A stretch of 57,232 bases of DNA from Chitinophagaceae bacterium UBA2375 (lineage in GTDB: Bacteria > Bacteroidota > Bacteroidia > Chitinophagales > Chitinophagaceae): positions 1-57,232 of the forward strand of contig DDTB01000005.1 in the NCBI GenBank assembly GCA_002343985.1, written 5' to 3'. The first letter of the stretch is position 1, and every line of letters begins with the position of its first letter. This document shows positions 28,272-37,682 of this stretch, piece after piece. Below the pieces are notes generated by a model, which saw nothing but the letters and a program-made list of their open reading frames with translations, was not told the origin of the DNA and did no database searches. The translations under genes and the position numbers were made by a program.

Positions 28272-29651
28272 ATGACGAGTACCAAACCGAATGTATTATT
28301 TGTAGCTTTTGAATTTCCACCCCTGGCAAGTGGTGGGGTGCAGCGGTCATTGTATTTTGTCAAATACCTGTCTGCCTGCGGTGTAAATCCTATCGTGGTC
28401 ACGCCAAAAGAGGAAGACCTTCCTCAGATATTTCATCACGGGCGCACGGATACCAGCTTACTGAAAGAGATTCCGGAAGCAACCATCATTGAAAGGGTTC
28501 ATTGCGGAAAACCTGAAGCACCGGCGAATAAACTGGTACAATGGTGGAGGATATATTCTTCTGTCATTGAAAATTTCAAAAAATACTGGGAGTGGCCTTT
28601 GCGCGAAGCGTTACCTGGCATCATCGAAAGATATCAGCCTGTGGCGGTGTATGTAACCATCCCGCCTTTCGCGATGGCACCATTATGGGTGGATCTGTTA
28701 AAGGACTATTCTTTGCCATTGATCATTGATTTCAGGGATGCCTGGTCGCAGTGGGCATTAGCGCCCAATGGCAGTTACTGGCATTACCAGAAGAAAAAGA
28801 AACTGGAGGCCGAAGTGTTGCGTAAGGCTGCCGCAGTGATCACCACGTCTGCCCAAACCCGGGATGACCTGCTGAAGGTTCACCCCTGGCTGGATCCTGC
28901 TAAATGCACCGTCATCAGCAATGGTTATGACGGGAACCTTGATTTCCCTGATACATTGACGCTATCTCCAACAAAGAAATTGGTCATCGGTTATGTAGGC
29001 AATTTCTATTACAGTCCTGAAGCACGCAATAATATCTTTAAGCCCTGGTGGAAGAAAAGGCCAAACCGGATGTTGAATTATGTACCCCGGAAGGAAGACT
29101 GGCTATACCGTTCGCCCTGGTTCTTTTTCCAGGCGGTGAAAAAGCTGTTGGAACTGCAACCATCGCTGCGGGATAACATTGAGATCAGGTTTGCGGGTAA
29201 TAAACCCAAGTGGATGGATGTACAGGTTCAACAGGCCGGCTTGACTGATTTGGTAAAACATGAAGGCTTTTTGAGTCATGATGATGCGGTTATATTTCAG
29301 CAATCATGCGATATGTTATTGCTGACCTCAGCAAAAGTTTTGGGCGGGCGCGATTATAGCATCGCGGGTAAAACTTTTGAATACTTTACTATGAAAAAAC
29401 CGATCCTCGGGTTTGTCTGCGAAGGCGCCCAAAAGGATATATTGCTGGAAACGGGCATGTCGGTTATATGCGACCCGGACAAGGTAGATAATAATGCAGC
29501 ATTATTGATGAAGATCATAGAGGAAGGGATTGTATTGCACCCCAAGCCTGAAGCGCTGAATAAATACCATCGCAAAAATCTGGCAGCTCAGTTGGCATGT
29601 ATCATTCAATCGGTCAGCAGCCAAACAAACCTAATTGCCCAACATGCTTAA
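28272..29651 (+). CDS. GT4-like glycosyltransferase
   Basis: From ATG 28272 the protein has 459 residues; a longer in-frame start at 28212 would overlap the previous gene by 44 bases and add residues that do not fit the family. N-terminus NVLFVAFEFPPLASGGVQRSLYF is the GT4-like acceptor loop, LIIDFRDAWSQW is common in this subgroup, and the C-terminal half has LVIGYVGNFYYSPEA and AGKTFEYFTMKKPILG. The classical E-x7-E motif is not obvious. The first 8 bases of the following gene lie inside its 3' end. Confidence 0.78.
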   Translation: MTSTKPNVLFVAFEFPPLASGGVQRSLYFVKYLSACGVNPIVVTPKEEDLPQIFHHGRTDTSLLKEIPEATIIERVHCGKPEAPANKLVQWWRIYSSVIENFKKYWEWPLREALPGIIERYQPVAVYVTIPPFAMAPLWVDLLKDYSLPLIIDFRDAWSQWALAPNGSYWHYQKKKKLEAEVLRKAAAVITTSAQTRDDLLKVHPWLDPAKCTVISNGYDGNLDFPDTLTLSPTKKLVIGYVGNFYYSPEARNNIFKPWWKKRPNRMLNYVPRKEDWLYRSPWFFFQAVKKLLELQPSLRDNIEIRFAGNKPKWMDVQVQQAGLTDLVKHEGFLSHDDAVIFQQSCDMLLLTSAKVLGGRDYSIAGKTFEYFTMKKPILGFVCEGAQKDILLETGMSVICDPDKVDNNAALLMKIIEEGIVLHPKPEALNKYHRKNLAAQLACIIQSVSSQTNLIAQHA

Positions 29652-30438
29652 ATCTGTAATAGAATGGTTCGCGGGAAAGAAAAGGTTTCAACGGATATTT
29701 GAAACCCTTTACCGGGCTTCATTGTATGGCATGAACTATGGCAATGGAGATGTTCGGCAAAGCGGTGAAAGCTATGCAACACAATATGTGAAATCAAAAA
29801 TTTCCGGTCAAAGGAGGCCTGTTATTTTATTTGATGTAGGCGCCAACCAGGGTAAATATACCATGAGGCTGGCAAGTACATTTGCTGATACGGAATACAG
29901 GATACATGCATTTGAACCATCGAAACAGATTTCTGAAGCATTCAGCAACAACACGAAACACTTGCCCAATATTACGGTTCACCAATTTGGACTGGGTGCT
30001 GCAGCGGAGCATGTAACCTTGCATAAGCGTGCCGCTTTATCGGGCCATGCATCCGTGTACAACCGCAGGCTTCAGCATTTTGACATGGCATTGGATATCA
30101 AAGAGGAGATTGAACTGAAAACCCTTGATCAGTTTTGTACGGAGCAGGGGATAGACCGTATCCATTTTTTGAAGATGGATGTGGAAGGCCACGAATGGTA
30201 TTGCCTGCAGGGTGCCGCCGGCATGATCGGCAAGGGCGCCATTGATTTTATCCAGTTTGAATTCGGGGGTTGTAATATTGACTCCAGGACATTCTTCCAG
30301 GATTTCTGGTACTTATTGCATGATCAGTATCATTTTTTCAGGGTATTGAAAGATGGGTTACAGCCCATAGAAGCATACAATGAAAGACTGGAAATTTTCA
30401 AAAACATTAATTTCTTACTGCAAAGAAAATCTTTGTGA
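29644..30438 (+). CDS. FkbM-family methyltransferase (paralogue of the gene at 25695)
   Basis: From ATG 29644 (MLKSVIEWF) this is a 264-residue SAM-dependent methyltransferase; a TTG nine bases upstream is a less likely start. Motif I ILFDVGANQGKYTMRL and the family motif LKMDVEGHEWYCLQGA are intact. The C-terminus (IQFEFGGCNIDSR, DFWYLL, PIEAYN) matches the protein encoded at 25695, so the pair looks like an in-locus duplication with divergence. It probably O-methylates a sugar of the repeat unit. Confidence 0.84.
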   Translation: MLKSVIEWFAGKKRFQRIFETLYRASLYGMNYGNGDVRQSGESYATQYVKSKISGQRRPVILFDVGANQGKYTMRLASTFADTEYRIHAFEPSKQISEAFSNNTKHLPNITVHQFGLGAAAEHVTLHKRAALSGHASVYNRRLQHFDMALDIKEEIELKTLDQFCTEQGIDRIHFLKMDVEGHEWYCLQGAAGMIGKGAIDFIQFEFGGCNIDSRTFFQDFWYLLHDQYHFFRVLKDGLQPIEAYNERLEIFKNINFLLQRKSL

Positions 30439-30451
30439 TAATACTGGATTG

Positions 30452-31486
30452 ATGCCCCGGGTTTTTCATATCGTTTATGTAGGGAGCCTTGACCCGCAGA
30501 GTAATTCATTTCGCAGGTTTAAAACCTTGCAGCAGCTCGGGCATCGGGTTGTCGGACTGGATATTGATCCAATCATCATGCACACCCCATTTTCGAGTAT
30601 ACATTACCGTTTGAATATTGGCCCGGGTATTTTCCGGTTGAATAAACTGGTTCGAAAAATTGTATGCGATGAAAAACCAGACTTGTTGTTTGTAGACAAT
30701 AAATCGTACCTGACCGGCCGGACATTACAATTCCTCAAATCAAAATTGCCGGGTATGAAACTGGCAAACCTGGTTACCGATGACCCGACGGGCCATTCCA
30801 AATCCGCCTGGCGTTTGAGCATTAAAACAGCTCCCTTCTTTAATATACATTTTGTCCAACGGAAGGTGAATATATCGGAGCTGATGGCTGTGGGCGCGCA
30901 AAAAGTATCCATTTGCCACCGTTCATTTGATCCCGCATACCACCGACGAATGACATTGAATGATCTGGATTATCAAAAATACCACTGCAAAGTTGGGTTT
31001 GTAGGCACGCATGAAGATGTGCGGGAGTCGTACATCGCTGAACTGATCAAAGCAGGTATACCGGTATTTGTTACCGGTAACGACTGGCCGAATAAAAAGC
31101 ACTGGGATACCATCAAGCCATATTATCGGGGCCCTTCCACTTACGGTGAAGAGTATATTAAGATCATCAATGGAATGGACATTGCCTTGCATTTTCTCAG
31201 GCATGGCAACCGGGATGAACAGGATAGCCGCACATTTGAAATTCCTGCCTGCGGCGCTTTTATGCTGGCCGAGGATAGTGAACTGCACAGGCAATTATTT
31301 GAACAGGGTAAAGAAGCGGTCTTCTTTAACTCAAAAGAAGAATTATTGGATAAAGTCAAATACTATTTGGCAAACCCCGAAGAAAGGCAGTCGATAGCCG
31401 ATGCGGGGATGAAGCGATGCCACGATAGTGGCTACACGCATGAAGGGCGGCTCATACAGGTCATGAAAGAAATAGCTGAAGCGTAA
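30452..31486 (+). CDS. CgeB-like glycosyltransferase
   Basis: 344 residues from ATG 30452; an in-frame start at 30380 would place 72 bases inside the previous gene and before the conserved N-terminus (PRVFHIVYVGSLDPQSNSF). The C-terminal part has EIPACGAFMLAEDSELHRQLF and FNSKEELLDKVKYYLANPEER, characteristic of the Glyco_trans_1_2 (CgeB-like) family. It is probably another sugar transferase of the cluster with a GT-B fold. Substrate unknown. Confidence 0.78.
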   Translation: MPRVFHIVYVGSLDPQSNSFRRFKTLQQLGHRVVGLDIDPIIMHTPFSSIHYRLNIGPGIFRLNKLVRKIVCDEKPDLLFVDNKSYLTGRTLQFLKSKLPGMKLANLVTDDPTGHSKSAWRLSIKTAPFFNIHFVQRKVNISELMAVGAQKVSICHRSFDPAYHRRMTLNDLDYQKYHCKVGFVGTHEDVRESYIAELIKAGIPVFVTGNDWPNKKHWDTIKPYYRGPSTYGEEYIKIINGMDIALHFLRHGNRDEQDSRTFEIPACGAFMLAEDSELHRQLFEQGKEAVFFNSKEELLDKVKYYLANPEERQSIADAGMKRCHDSGYTHEGRLIQVMKEIAEA

Positions 31487-31488
31487 AG

Positions 31489-32664
31489 ATGAATCGTAAA
31501 TTGTTGAATCGGGTAGTAGTGGCTATTTATATAGATCCGGATTTTTATCCGCCGACAATTAACGGCATCCTGAACATGGCCCCGGATACCAAGGAGTTGA
31601 TTGTAGTTACGCGGAACAACAGTAAGGATGATTTCCCATTTCCCGGGAATGTAAAATTGTTAAAGAAGGGGCCGCTGATGACGGTACGCGCTTCGGAACA
31701 GATGAGTACCTGGAAGAAAATCAGGTCTTTTTTTTCTTTCGTGTACACATTACTGTCAGTAACCAGGAATGGAAGGGCGGATATGATCGTCCTATACGAC
31801 CCATTCCCACTCTTTGCCTGGTACCTGGTCAGGCCTTTGTTGTCTGCTAAAACCCTGGTGTGGTACCATAACCATGATATGCCCTCTATTCAACACATGC
31901 GCAAATATTCTATTGGCTGGTTCGCGGGTACGAGGGAAAGGAAGGCTATGGATCATATAGATTATTTTACCTTGCCATCTGCCGACAGGTTGCCATTTTA
32001 TCCCTGGTTGAAGAAATCAATACCTTATGCCACCATTCCCAATTATCCATCCCTGAAACATTATACCAAGTATAGCCCTAAAGATTTGTCGGGGGATATC
32101 AGTGTGATCTACCAGGGTTTTGTCGGGCCGGGGCATGGCATTGAGGAATTGGTGCAACTCCTTCCTGAGACAATTTCCGGCAAAAGGCTGCACCTCGTCT
32201 TAAAAGGGTCAGTAACGGAAACGTATAAACGAAAAGTGGAAGAGCTGGCGGAAAAACTGTTGGTTACAGACCGGGTTACCTGGGTTGGTATCAGCGCGTA
32301 TGCAGCCATTCGTCAACTGACCGATTCCTGTCATATAGGTATCGGCATACACATGAACACCGACCAGGTGAGCAAAACTTTGGGTACGGCTTCCAATAAA
32401 ATATATGAATACGCGGCATGCGGATTACCGGTTATCCTTTACGATATAGATCAATTCAAGAGGTACCTGGATAAGTATAACTGGACATTCTTCACAGATG
32501 GTACGGTAGCGGGCATCAGGTCTTGCCTGGATGATATCATACCAAAATTGCCTGAGCTTGCGCCACAGGCCCGTCATGATTTTGAGCAGGGGCTCAATTT
32601 TGAAACGGCATTCACAGATGTATGGCATGACATCAAATTACAGTATGAGCGGAAAAGGGGCTAA
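31489..32664 (+). CDS. GT4-like glycosyltransferase
   Basis: The 391-residue protein starts 2 bases after the previous stop. Seen: LVWYHNHDMPS in the first half, ISVIYQGFVGPGHGIEELV opening the donor-binding half, and NKIYEYAACGLPVILYD near the end, which stands where GT4 enzymes keep their donor-contacting loop. No signal peptide or membrane segment. Its last 20 bases overlap the next glycosyltransferase. It has no clear E-x7-E motif, so exact family placement is tentative. Confidence 0.76.
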   Translation: MNRKLLNRVVVAIYIDPDFYPPTINGILNMAPDTKELIVVTRNNSKDDFPFPGNVKLLKKGPLMTVRASEQMSTWKKIRSFFSFVYTLLSVTRNGRADMIVLYDPFPLFAWYLVRPLLSAKTLVWYHNHDMPSIQHMRKYSIGWFAGTRERKAMDHIDYFTLPSADRLPFYPWLKKSIPYATIPNYPSLKHYTKYSPKDLSGDISVIYQGFVGPGHGIEELVQLLPETISGKRLHLVLKGSVTETYKRKVEELAEKLLVTDRVTWVGISAYAAIRQLTDSCHIGIGIHMNTDQVSKTLGTASNKIYEYAACGLPVILYDIDQFKRYLDKYNWTFFTDGTVAGIRSCLDDIIPKLPELAPQARHDFEQGLNFETAFTDVWHDIKLQYERKRG

Positions 32665-33826
32665 GAAAAAGCTGGCGGTCATTACAACCCATCCCATTCA
32701 GTATCATGCACCCTTGTATGCTTTATTGGTACAAAGGGGAGTGATTGACATTAAAGTGTTTTATACATGGGGCGAATCAGTCCTGAAAGATAAATTCGAT
32801 CCCGGTTTTGGAAAAGTGATTGAATGGGATATCCCTTTGTTGAAAGGCTACCCGTATGAATTCCTTGAAAATACAGCTGATGACAAAGGTTCGCATCATT
32901 TTAATGGGATAAAAAATCCCGGTTTAATTGAAGCGGTCGATCAATACAATCCTGATGCCATCCTGATATACGGTTGGTCTTTTCATAGCCACCTTCGGTT
33001 GATGCGGCATTACAAAGGGCGGGTGCCTGTCATTTTCAGGGGCGATTCAACCTTACTAGATCAAACCGGATTCATCCAGGGGTTGAAACGAAAGTTATTC
33101 CTTGCATGGCTTTACAGGTATATAGATAAGGCTTTGTATGTAGGTAAATCAAACTATGATTATTTCAGGTATGCGTTGGTGCCGGAAAAGAAATTAATTT
33201 TTGGTCCGCATGTCATTGATAACGGGCGTTTCGCTTGTAGCGATCCTGTTTGTCAGTCTAAGGCCGCAGAATACCGCAAACAATTAAACATCGCAGCAGA
33301 TGAGGCTGTCTTCCTTTTCGCAGGAAAGCTTGAACCGAAAAAAGCTCCGGATCAACTGCTGCAGGCTTTCACGGAAGCGGGTATGCCCGGCCGTATCCAC
33401 CTGGTCATTACAGGCAATGGGCCTTTAGAAAATTTACTTAAGGACAAATACGGCAAGCATCAGCAGGTGCATTTCCTGGACTTTCAAAACCAGGCATCCA
33501 TGCCGGCTTTATACCAAATGGCGGATGTGTTTGTATTGCCATCCATTGGTCCCGGTGAAACATGGGGCCTGGCCGTTAATGAAGCGATGGCAAACGGCAA
33601 ACCGGTTATTGTGAGTGATTCATGCGGCTCTGCCCGCGACCTGGTTGAGCATGGCGTGAATGGATTTGTGTTTGAGGCCGGTCAATTGGCTTCATTACAA
33701 AATGCCCTGTTAACCATGGTACAGGTTGAACCTGAATGGGAAAAAATGGGAAAAGCATCAAAAGAAAAAGTTCAGCAATACTCCTTAGAAAACCTGGCAA
33801 AGGCTATAGAGTCTTTGCTCTCATGA
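32645..33826 (+). CDS. GT4-family glycosyltransferase
   Basis: I chose ATG 32645 (MSGKGAKKKLAVITTHPIQYHAPLY), giving 393 residues; the longer open frame from 32531 lies wholly inside the previous gene. THPIQYHAPLY is a recognisable N-terminal motif of a GT4 subgroup. FLFAGKLEPKKAPDQLL starts the donor domain and GETWGLAVNEAMANGKPVIVSD holds the E-x7-E region. The 20-base overlap with its neighbour suggests coupled translation. Confidence 0.84.
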   Translation: MSGKGAKKKLAVITTHPIQYHAPLYALLVQRGVIDIKVFYTWGESVLKDKFDPGFGKVIEWDIPLLKGYPYEFLENTADDKGSHHFNGIKNPGLIEAVDQYNPDAILIYGWSFHSHLRLMRHYKGRVPVIFRGDSTLLDQTGFIQGLKRKLFLAWLYRYIDKALYVGKSNYDYFRYALVPEKKLIFGPHVIDNGRFACSDPVCQSKAAEYRKQLNIAADEAVFLFAGKLEPKKAPDQLLQAFTEAGMPGRIHLVITGNGPLENLLKDKYGKHQQVHFLDFQNQASMPALYQMADVFVLPSIGPGETWGLAVNEAMANGKPVIVSDSCGSARDLVEHGVNGFVFEAGQLASLQNALLTMVQVEPEWEKMGKASKEKVQQYSLENLAKAIESLLS

Positions 33827-33841
33827 TTTGTTAATCCGCGG

Positions 33842-34747
33842 ATGAAAAGCTTTGTTGTTTGTCAATTACCTAAAGCAGGGCTGGGAAACCAGTTATTCCC
33901 ATTGATGCATGCCCGTTTGTTCGCCGCATTGAACAAACTTGATTGTAAGGTGGTGGGCTATCATCAGTTCAAACTTGGGCCATATCTGCGGCGCGAAAAA
34001 ATTAAAAGAAATTATAGCGGGTATTTCAATTTTGAAAAATCACTGTTCAGCGAAGCCATTGATAAAATTGGCATTCGCCTCAGGTCGGCAAATGCCGGAC
34101 AGATTTTGGAGCCGGTGATGAAGGTTTTGCAGGAAAATGAAACGCAGGATAAAATATTTGTCTTTGAAAAATTACCAACTTATCACGATTATTTTATTCA
34201 ACTGAGGGATTATCGTGACCAGGTCAGGCAACTGTTATACAGCTCACTTCAACAGTCTGTAACAGATTCAATGGATCGGCTACCCGTTCCCGTTATTGGC
34301 GTTCATATCCGTATGGGTGATTTCAGGAAACTAAAGAAGGGGGAGAAGTTTTCGGGTGGGCATGTTCGAACCCCGCTCGATTATTTTGTGCAGGTTATCC
34401 AGGGCATCAGGAAAATTCATGGACATGATTTGCCGGTCTCGGTTTTTTCGGATGGCTACCCTGAAGAACTAAAAGAGATATTGTTGTTGCCTAACGTTAC
34501 AATGGTGGAAGGGAATACCGATATCCAGGACCTCTTATTATTTAGTAGGAGCAAAATACTGGTTACCACAACTGGGAGTACTTTTAGTTACTGGGCCGCG
34601 TTTTTATCAGACGCGCCTGTAATCCTGCACCCGGATCATATTTACGCGCCCTTCAGGCCTGACTATATCAATGAGCGCTATTACGAGGGCGCGTTTCAGC
34701 CAAACAGCGATTTGCTGTTGCAAAACATCAAGCATATACCTTATTAA
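33842..34747 (+). CDS. GT11-like alpha-1,2-fucosyltransferase
   Basis: The 301-residue protein has the GT11 hallmarks in shortened form: GLGNQLF at 13-19 (family GGLGNQMF), HIRMGDF at 155-161 (family HxRRGDY, which binds the GDP-fucose phosphates) and a later SKILVTTTGSTFSYWAAFL, the third family motif. The second Arg of HxRRGD is Met here, a departure from classical members. A GDP-fucose synthase in the same locus (14543) makes a fucose donor plausible. Related Fut-like families with other donors remain possible. Confidence 0.7.
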   Translation: MKSFVVCQLPKAGLGNQLFPLMHARLFAALNKLDCKVVGYHQFKLGPYLRREKIKRNYSGYFNFEKSLFSEAIDKIGIRLRSANAGQILEPVMKVLQENETQDKIFVFEKLPTYHDYFIQLRDYRDQVRQLLYSSLQQSVTDSMDRLPVPVIGVHIRMGDFRKLKKGEKFSGGHVRTPLDYFVQVIQGIRKIHGHDLPVSVFSDGYPEELKEILLLPNVTMVEGNTDIQDLLLFSRSKILVTTTGSTFSYWAAFLSDAPVILHPDHIYAPFRPDYINERYYEGAFQPNSDLLLQNIKHIPY

Positions 34748-34750
34748 TAC

Positions 34751-35638
34751 ATGTTAGCATCTATCCGTTCATTTGCCCGGAAAAATCCGTTCATGCGAAA
34801 GCTGATCGGTTATCACCTCGCTTCCAGTGGCTTGTTTGATAATTATTTTAAAAACTATGTGGTGGGCCCTGTTTGGGAAAAAAGGATTCAGCATGTTTTG
34901 TCATCCCCCGATAATGATTTTATTCCGAGGGTTGATAAAGCCGGTCAAATAAAATCTGGACGGCAGCTCATGCATAACGGCTTACAGATATACCTTGGCA
35001 GTTATTACGGTCCCGAGTACTCGAAAATGATGCTGCAAAGCCGGGGCGTACATGAGCCACAGGAGGAAAGGGTGTTCCAGGAGGCGCTGAAAACAATCCC
35101 ACCCAACGCATGTATGATAGAGATGGGCGCTTTCTGGAGTTTTTATTCGATGTGGTTTCAGAAAGAAGTACCGGGTGCGCTCAATTTTATGATTGAGCCT
35201 GACGAATTTAATATGGGGCAGGGCAAAAGGAATTTTAAACTGAATGGTATGAAAGGTACCTTCATCCAGGCGTTTGTGGGTGAGGCTTCAGCGTCGAACC
35301 ACCTGGGCAGTACCATCTGCATCGACGACCTGGTTCAGGAAAAGGGTATTCCTTTTGTACACATGCTGCACAGCGATATTCAAGGCTTTGAATATGATAT
35401 GCTGCAGGGTGCAAGGAAATCATTTGATGAAAAGAAAATCGGTTATGTATTTATCTCCACCCATTCCAATGAATTGCACCGGCAGTGTGTGGAATTTTTG
35501 CATCAATATGGCGCGGTAATCCTTGCCAGTGCCAACCTCGATGAATCATATTCGGAAGATGGGTTGATCGCGGCCAGGATGCCATATTTTCCGGGTATCG
35601 GCCCGGTCGCCATTTCCAAACGAAACAAGCAAGGGTAA
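34751..35638 (+). CDS. Divergent FkbM-family methyltransferase
   Basis: The 295-residue protein resembles FkbM enzymes with altered motifs. CMIEMGAFWSFYSMWF stands in place of DVGANxG, and MLHSDIQGFEYDMLQGA in place of KIDVEGAE. FMIEPD follows strand 2, so the overall fold order is kept. It begins 3 bases after the fucosyltransferase-like gene. The altered SAM-binding loop may mean a changed cofactor or substrate pocket, or simply a distant subfamily. Confidence 0.7.
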   Translation: MLASIRSFARKNPFMRKLIGYHLASSGLFDNYFKNYVVGPVWEKRIQHVLSSPDNDFIPRVDKAGQIKSGRQLMHNGLQIYLGSYYGPEYSKMMLQSRGVHEPQEERVFQEALKTIPPNACMIEMGAFWSFYSMWFQKEVPGALNFMIEPDEFNMGQGKRNFKLNGMKGTFIQAFVGEASASNHLGSTICIDDLVQEKGIPFVHMLHSDIQGFEYDMLQGARKSFDEKKIGYVFISTHSNELHRQCVEFLHQYGAVILASANLDESYSEDGLIAARMPYFPGIGPVAISKRNKQG

Positions 35639-35666
35639 AGTTTTTAAAGATCAATGATTGAATAGC

Positions 35667-36791
35667 ATGAACAGGTTAAGGGCTATAGACGGGTTGCGGA
35701 CGATTGCGGTGCTGGGTGTGTTATGGGCGCACATCTGGATGTTTTATGGCTCGCCTTCATTCTTCATATGGAAAATTGACCTGCCAAGGATCATATCATT
35801 TTTTGGCACCGGTGTTGATTTGTTTTTTGTGATATCGGGTTTCTGTATGTACCTGATGTATGTTAATAAACAAAAGGAATTCAACGGCAGGGCATACCTT
35901 GATTATATCATAAAGCGCTGGAAAAGGATTGCGCCCGCATTTTATGCGGCCATCATTGTATATGCCTTGTTTGCCGCGAGTTTCAGTATTGGCAGCATTG
36001 ACGGTCTTTATATGCTGAAGCATGCGCTGTTCATAAAAAATTTATTCGCGGAGAAAACACAGTACGCGCCACATTTCTGGTCATTATGTACCGAATGGCA
36101 TTTTTACCTTGTACTCCCATTACTGGTATGGGCCATACATAAACTGGGGTTTCAGAAAGCCATGGTACTGGCCATGGCCGGCAGTTTGTTGTTCAGGGCC
36201 GCAGGCTGGTATGTAGCCAATGATCCTTACAATGTGCTGGATTACTCGATTCCCAATCGCCTGGCTGAATTCCTGATGGGTATCATAGCGGCAAAATTAT
36301 ACCTGGCGGGAACAAAAAAATGGTGGTACTCAGGTTTGATAGGATTATGTATTGGGGTAGTTGTTGCGTTTTCAGGAAGGTTACTCATGACAGAGTCTAT
36401 GGTAAGCCGCACAGATTTGATTGGCCATTTGTCAAGGGTATTCAACCTGCCCATGCTCACGTTGGGATATGCCATTGTTACCCTGAATTGTTTGCAAAAC
36501 CGGCATCTATTCACCCGATTTCTTGAAACAAACTGGATGAATGCCATCGGGAAATATTCATACAGCATGTACCTCTGGCATTGGATCATAGCCGAATGGC
36601 TCACCCATCAGGTAAAGCCATATTTAACAATGAATGCATTCTGGGGAGTAAACATTGTGTTCATAGCATCAGTGATCATCTTATACCCGGTATCTATGCT
36701 CTCCTATAAATTATTCGAATCATTTTATTTTAATAAACGTAAACCGGTAACCGCACAGGCACCCGCCAGCAGCGGTTCCCCGGCTATTTGA
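35667..36791 (+). CDS. Membrane acyltransferase, OafA-like (acyltransferase 3 family)
   Basis: From ATG 35667 (MNRLRAIDGLRTIAVLGVLWAH) the protein has 374 residues; a TTG nine bases upstream is an alternative. About ten hydrophobic segments and the family motifs are visible: RAIDGLRTIAV at the start, FFGTGVDLFFVISGFCMYL (about 49-67), and WSLCTEWHFYLVLPLLVW (about 140-157). Such proteins O-acetylate surface polysaccharides in the inner membrane. A second family member is at 43373, so two positions may be acylated. Confidence 0.87.
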   Translation: MNRLRAIDGLRTIAVLGVLWAHIWMFYGSPSFFIWKIDLPRIISFFGTGVDLFFVISGFCMYLMYVNKQKEFNGRAYLDYIIKRWKRIAPAFYAAIIVYALFAASFSIGSIDGLYMLKHALFIKNLFAEKTQYAPHFWSLCTEWHFYLVLPLLVWAIHKLGFQKAMVLAMAGSLLFRAAGWYVANDPYNVLDYSIPNRLAEFLMGIIAAKLYLAGTKKWWYSGLIGLCIGVVVAFSGRLLMTESMVSRTDLIGHLSRVFNLPMLTLGYAIVTLNCLQNRHLFTRFLETNWMNAIGKYSYSMYLWHWIIAEWLTHQVKPYLTMNAFWGVNIVFIASVIILYPVSMLSYKLFESFYFNKRKPVTAQAPASSGSPAI

Positions 36792-36792
36792 T

Positions 36793-37635
36793 ATGTATCA
36801 ATTCATTGGAAGTGTACTGCGCAGCCTCGGACATTTTAAGGGTAAAGAGCGGCTCTCCCGATTATTGCTCAAACCCGTGATCCATACCTGGAAGGATATT
36901 GAGGTAACAGGGAAATGGGATTGCCGGTATGTGCTCCCCAACATCATTGAAAATGTTGGGTTCGATATTTTTACAGATGCCGTATTTGAAGAAGACAGCA
37001 TTGCTTTCATACTATCGAAACTGCCGCAAGGCGCTAACTGGCTAGATATAGGGGCTAATATTGGTTCTATTTGTATCCCTGTTTGCAAAAGGCGGCCAGA
37101 CGTACGGGCAATCGCGGTTGAAGCATCCCCAAGGGTATTTGGTTACCTGGCGAAAAACCATCGCCTGAATGATGTAAAGAACCTGGAGATTGTCAATAGG
37201 GCATTAGCGGATACGGATGACCGTGAGGTTTCGTTCTTCAGCCCGGAAGGTAAGTTTGGCAAAGGCTCTTTATCGGATGTGTTTACCCAAAAATCTGAAA
37301 CGGTTCTGACAAGGTCTGTGGACCACCTGTTGCAATTGCATGGAAATCCATCTATTGCATTCATCAAAATTGATGTGGAAGGGTATGAGCAGCTTGTGTT
37401 CAGGGGGGCAGGACAATTATTGTCCGGTGAATCCGCTCCAGATATTTTATTTGAATTCATTGATTGGGCCGAAAATGCGGCCCACGGCATCGAAGCCGGT
37501 GACGCCCAGGATTTTCTCATAGGCCATGGTTACAGGTTATACCGTTTTGAAAAAGCCGGTAAACTCATCCCAATGCCTGAAACACAACGCAAGGGTTACG
37601 CGTTAATCTATGCGAGCAAAAATCTGGAAGCCTGA
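36793..37635 (+). CDS. FkbM-family methyltransferase
   Basis: The 280-residue protein starts one base after the acyltransferase stop. Motif I WLDIGANIGSICIPV (about 77-91), AVEASP after strand 2 and IKIDVEGYEQLVFRGA (about 191-206) are all intact, making this the most canonical FkbM enzyme of the cluster. It probably O-methylates a sugar hydroxyl. Unlike the paralogue pair at 25695 and 29644, its C-terminus is different (LFEFIDWAENAAHG), pointing to another site. Confidence 0.86.
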   Translation: MYQFIGSVLRSLGHFKGKERLSRLLLKPVIHTWKDIEVTGKWDCRYVLPNIIENVGFDIFTDAVFEEDSIAFILSKLPQGANWLDIGANIGSICIPVCKRRPDVRAIAVEASPRVFGYLAKNHRLNDVKNLEIVNRALADTDDREVSFFSPEGKFGKGSLSDVFTQKSETVLTRSVDHLLQLHGNPSIAFIKIDVEGYEQLVFRGAGQLLSGESAPDILFEFIDWAENAAHGIEAGDAQDFLIGHGYRLYRFEKAGKLIPMPETQRKGYALIYASKNLEA

Positions 37636-37682
37636 TTCTGCATACTTGGGCTTTTTATTAATATTTATAGTACTTACATTTC

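Noticed and set aside
32531..32644. 38-residue N-terminal extension of the glycosyltransferase at 32645
   Set aside because: It lies wholly inside the previous gene and precedes the conserved N-terminal motif.
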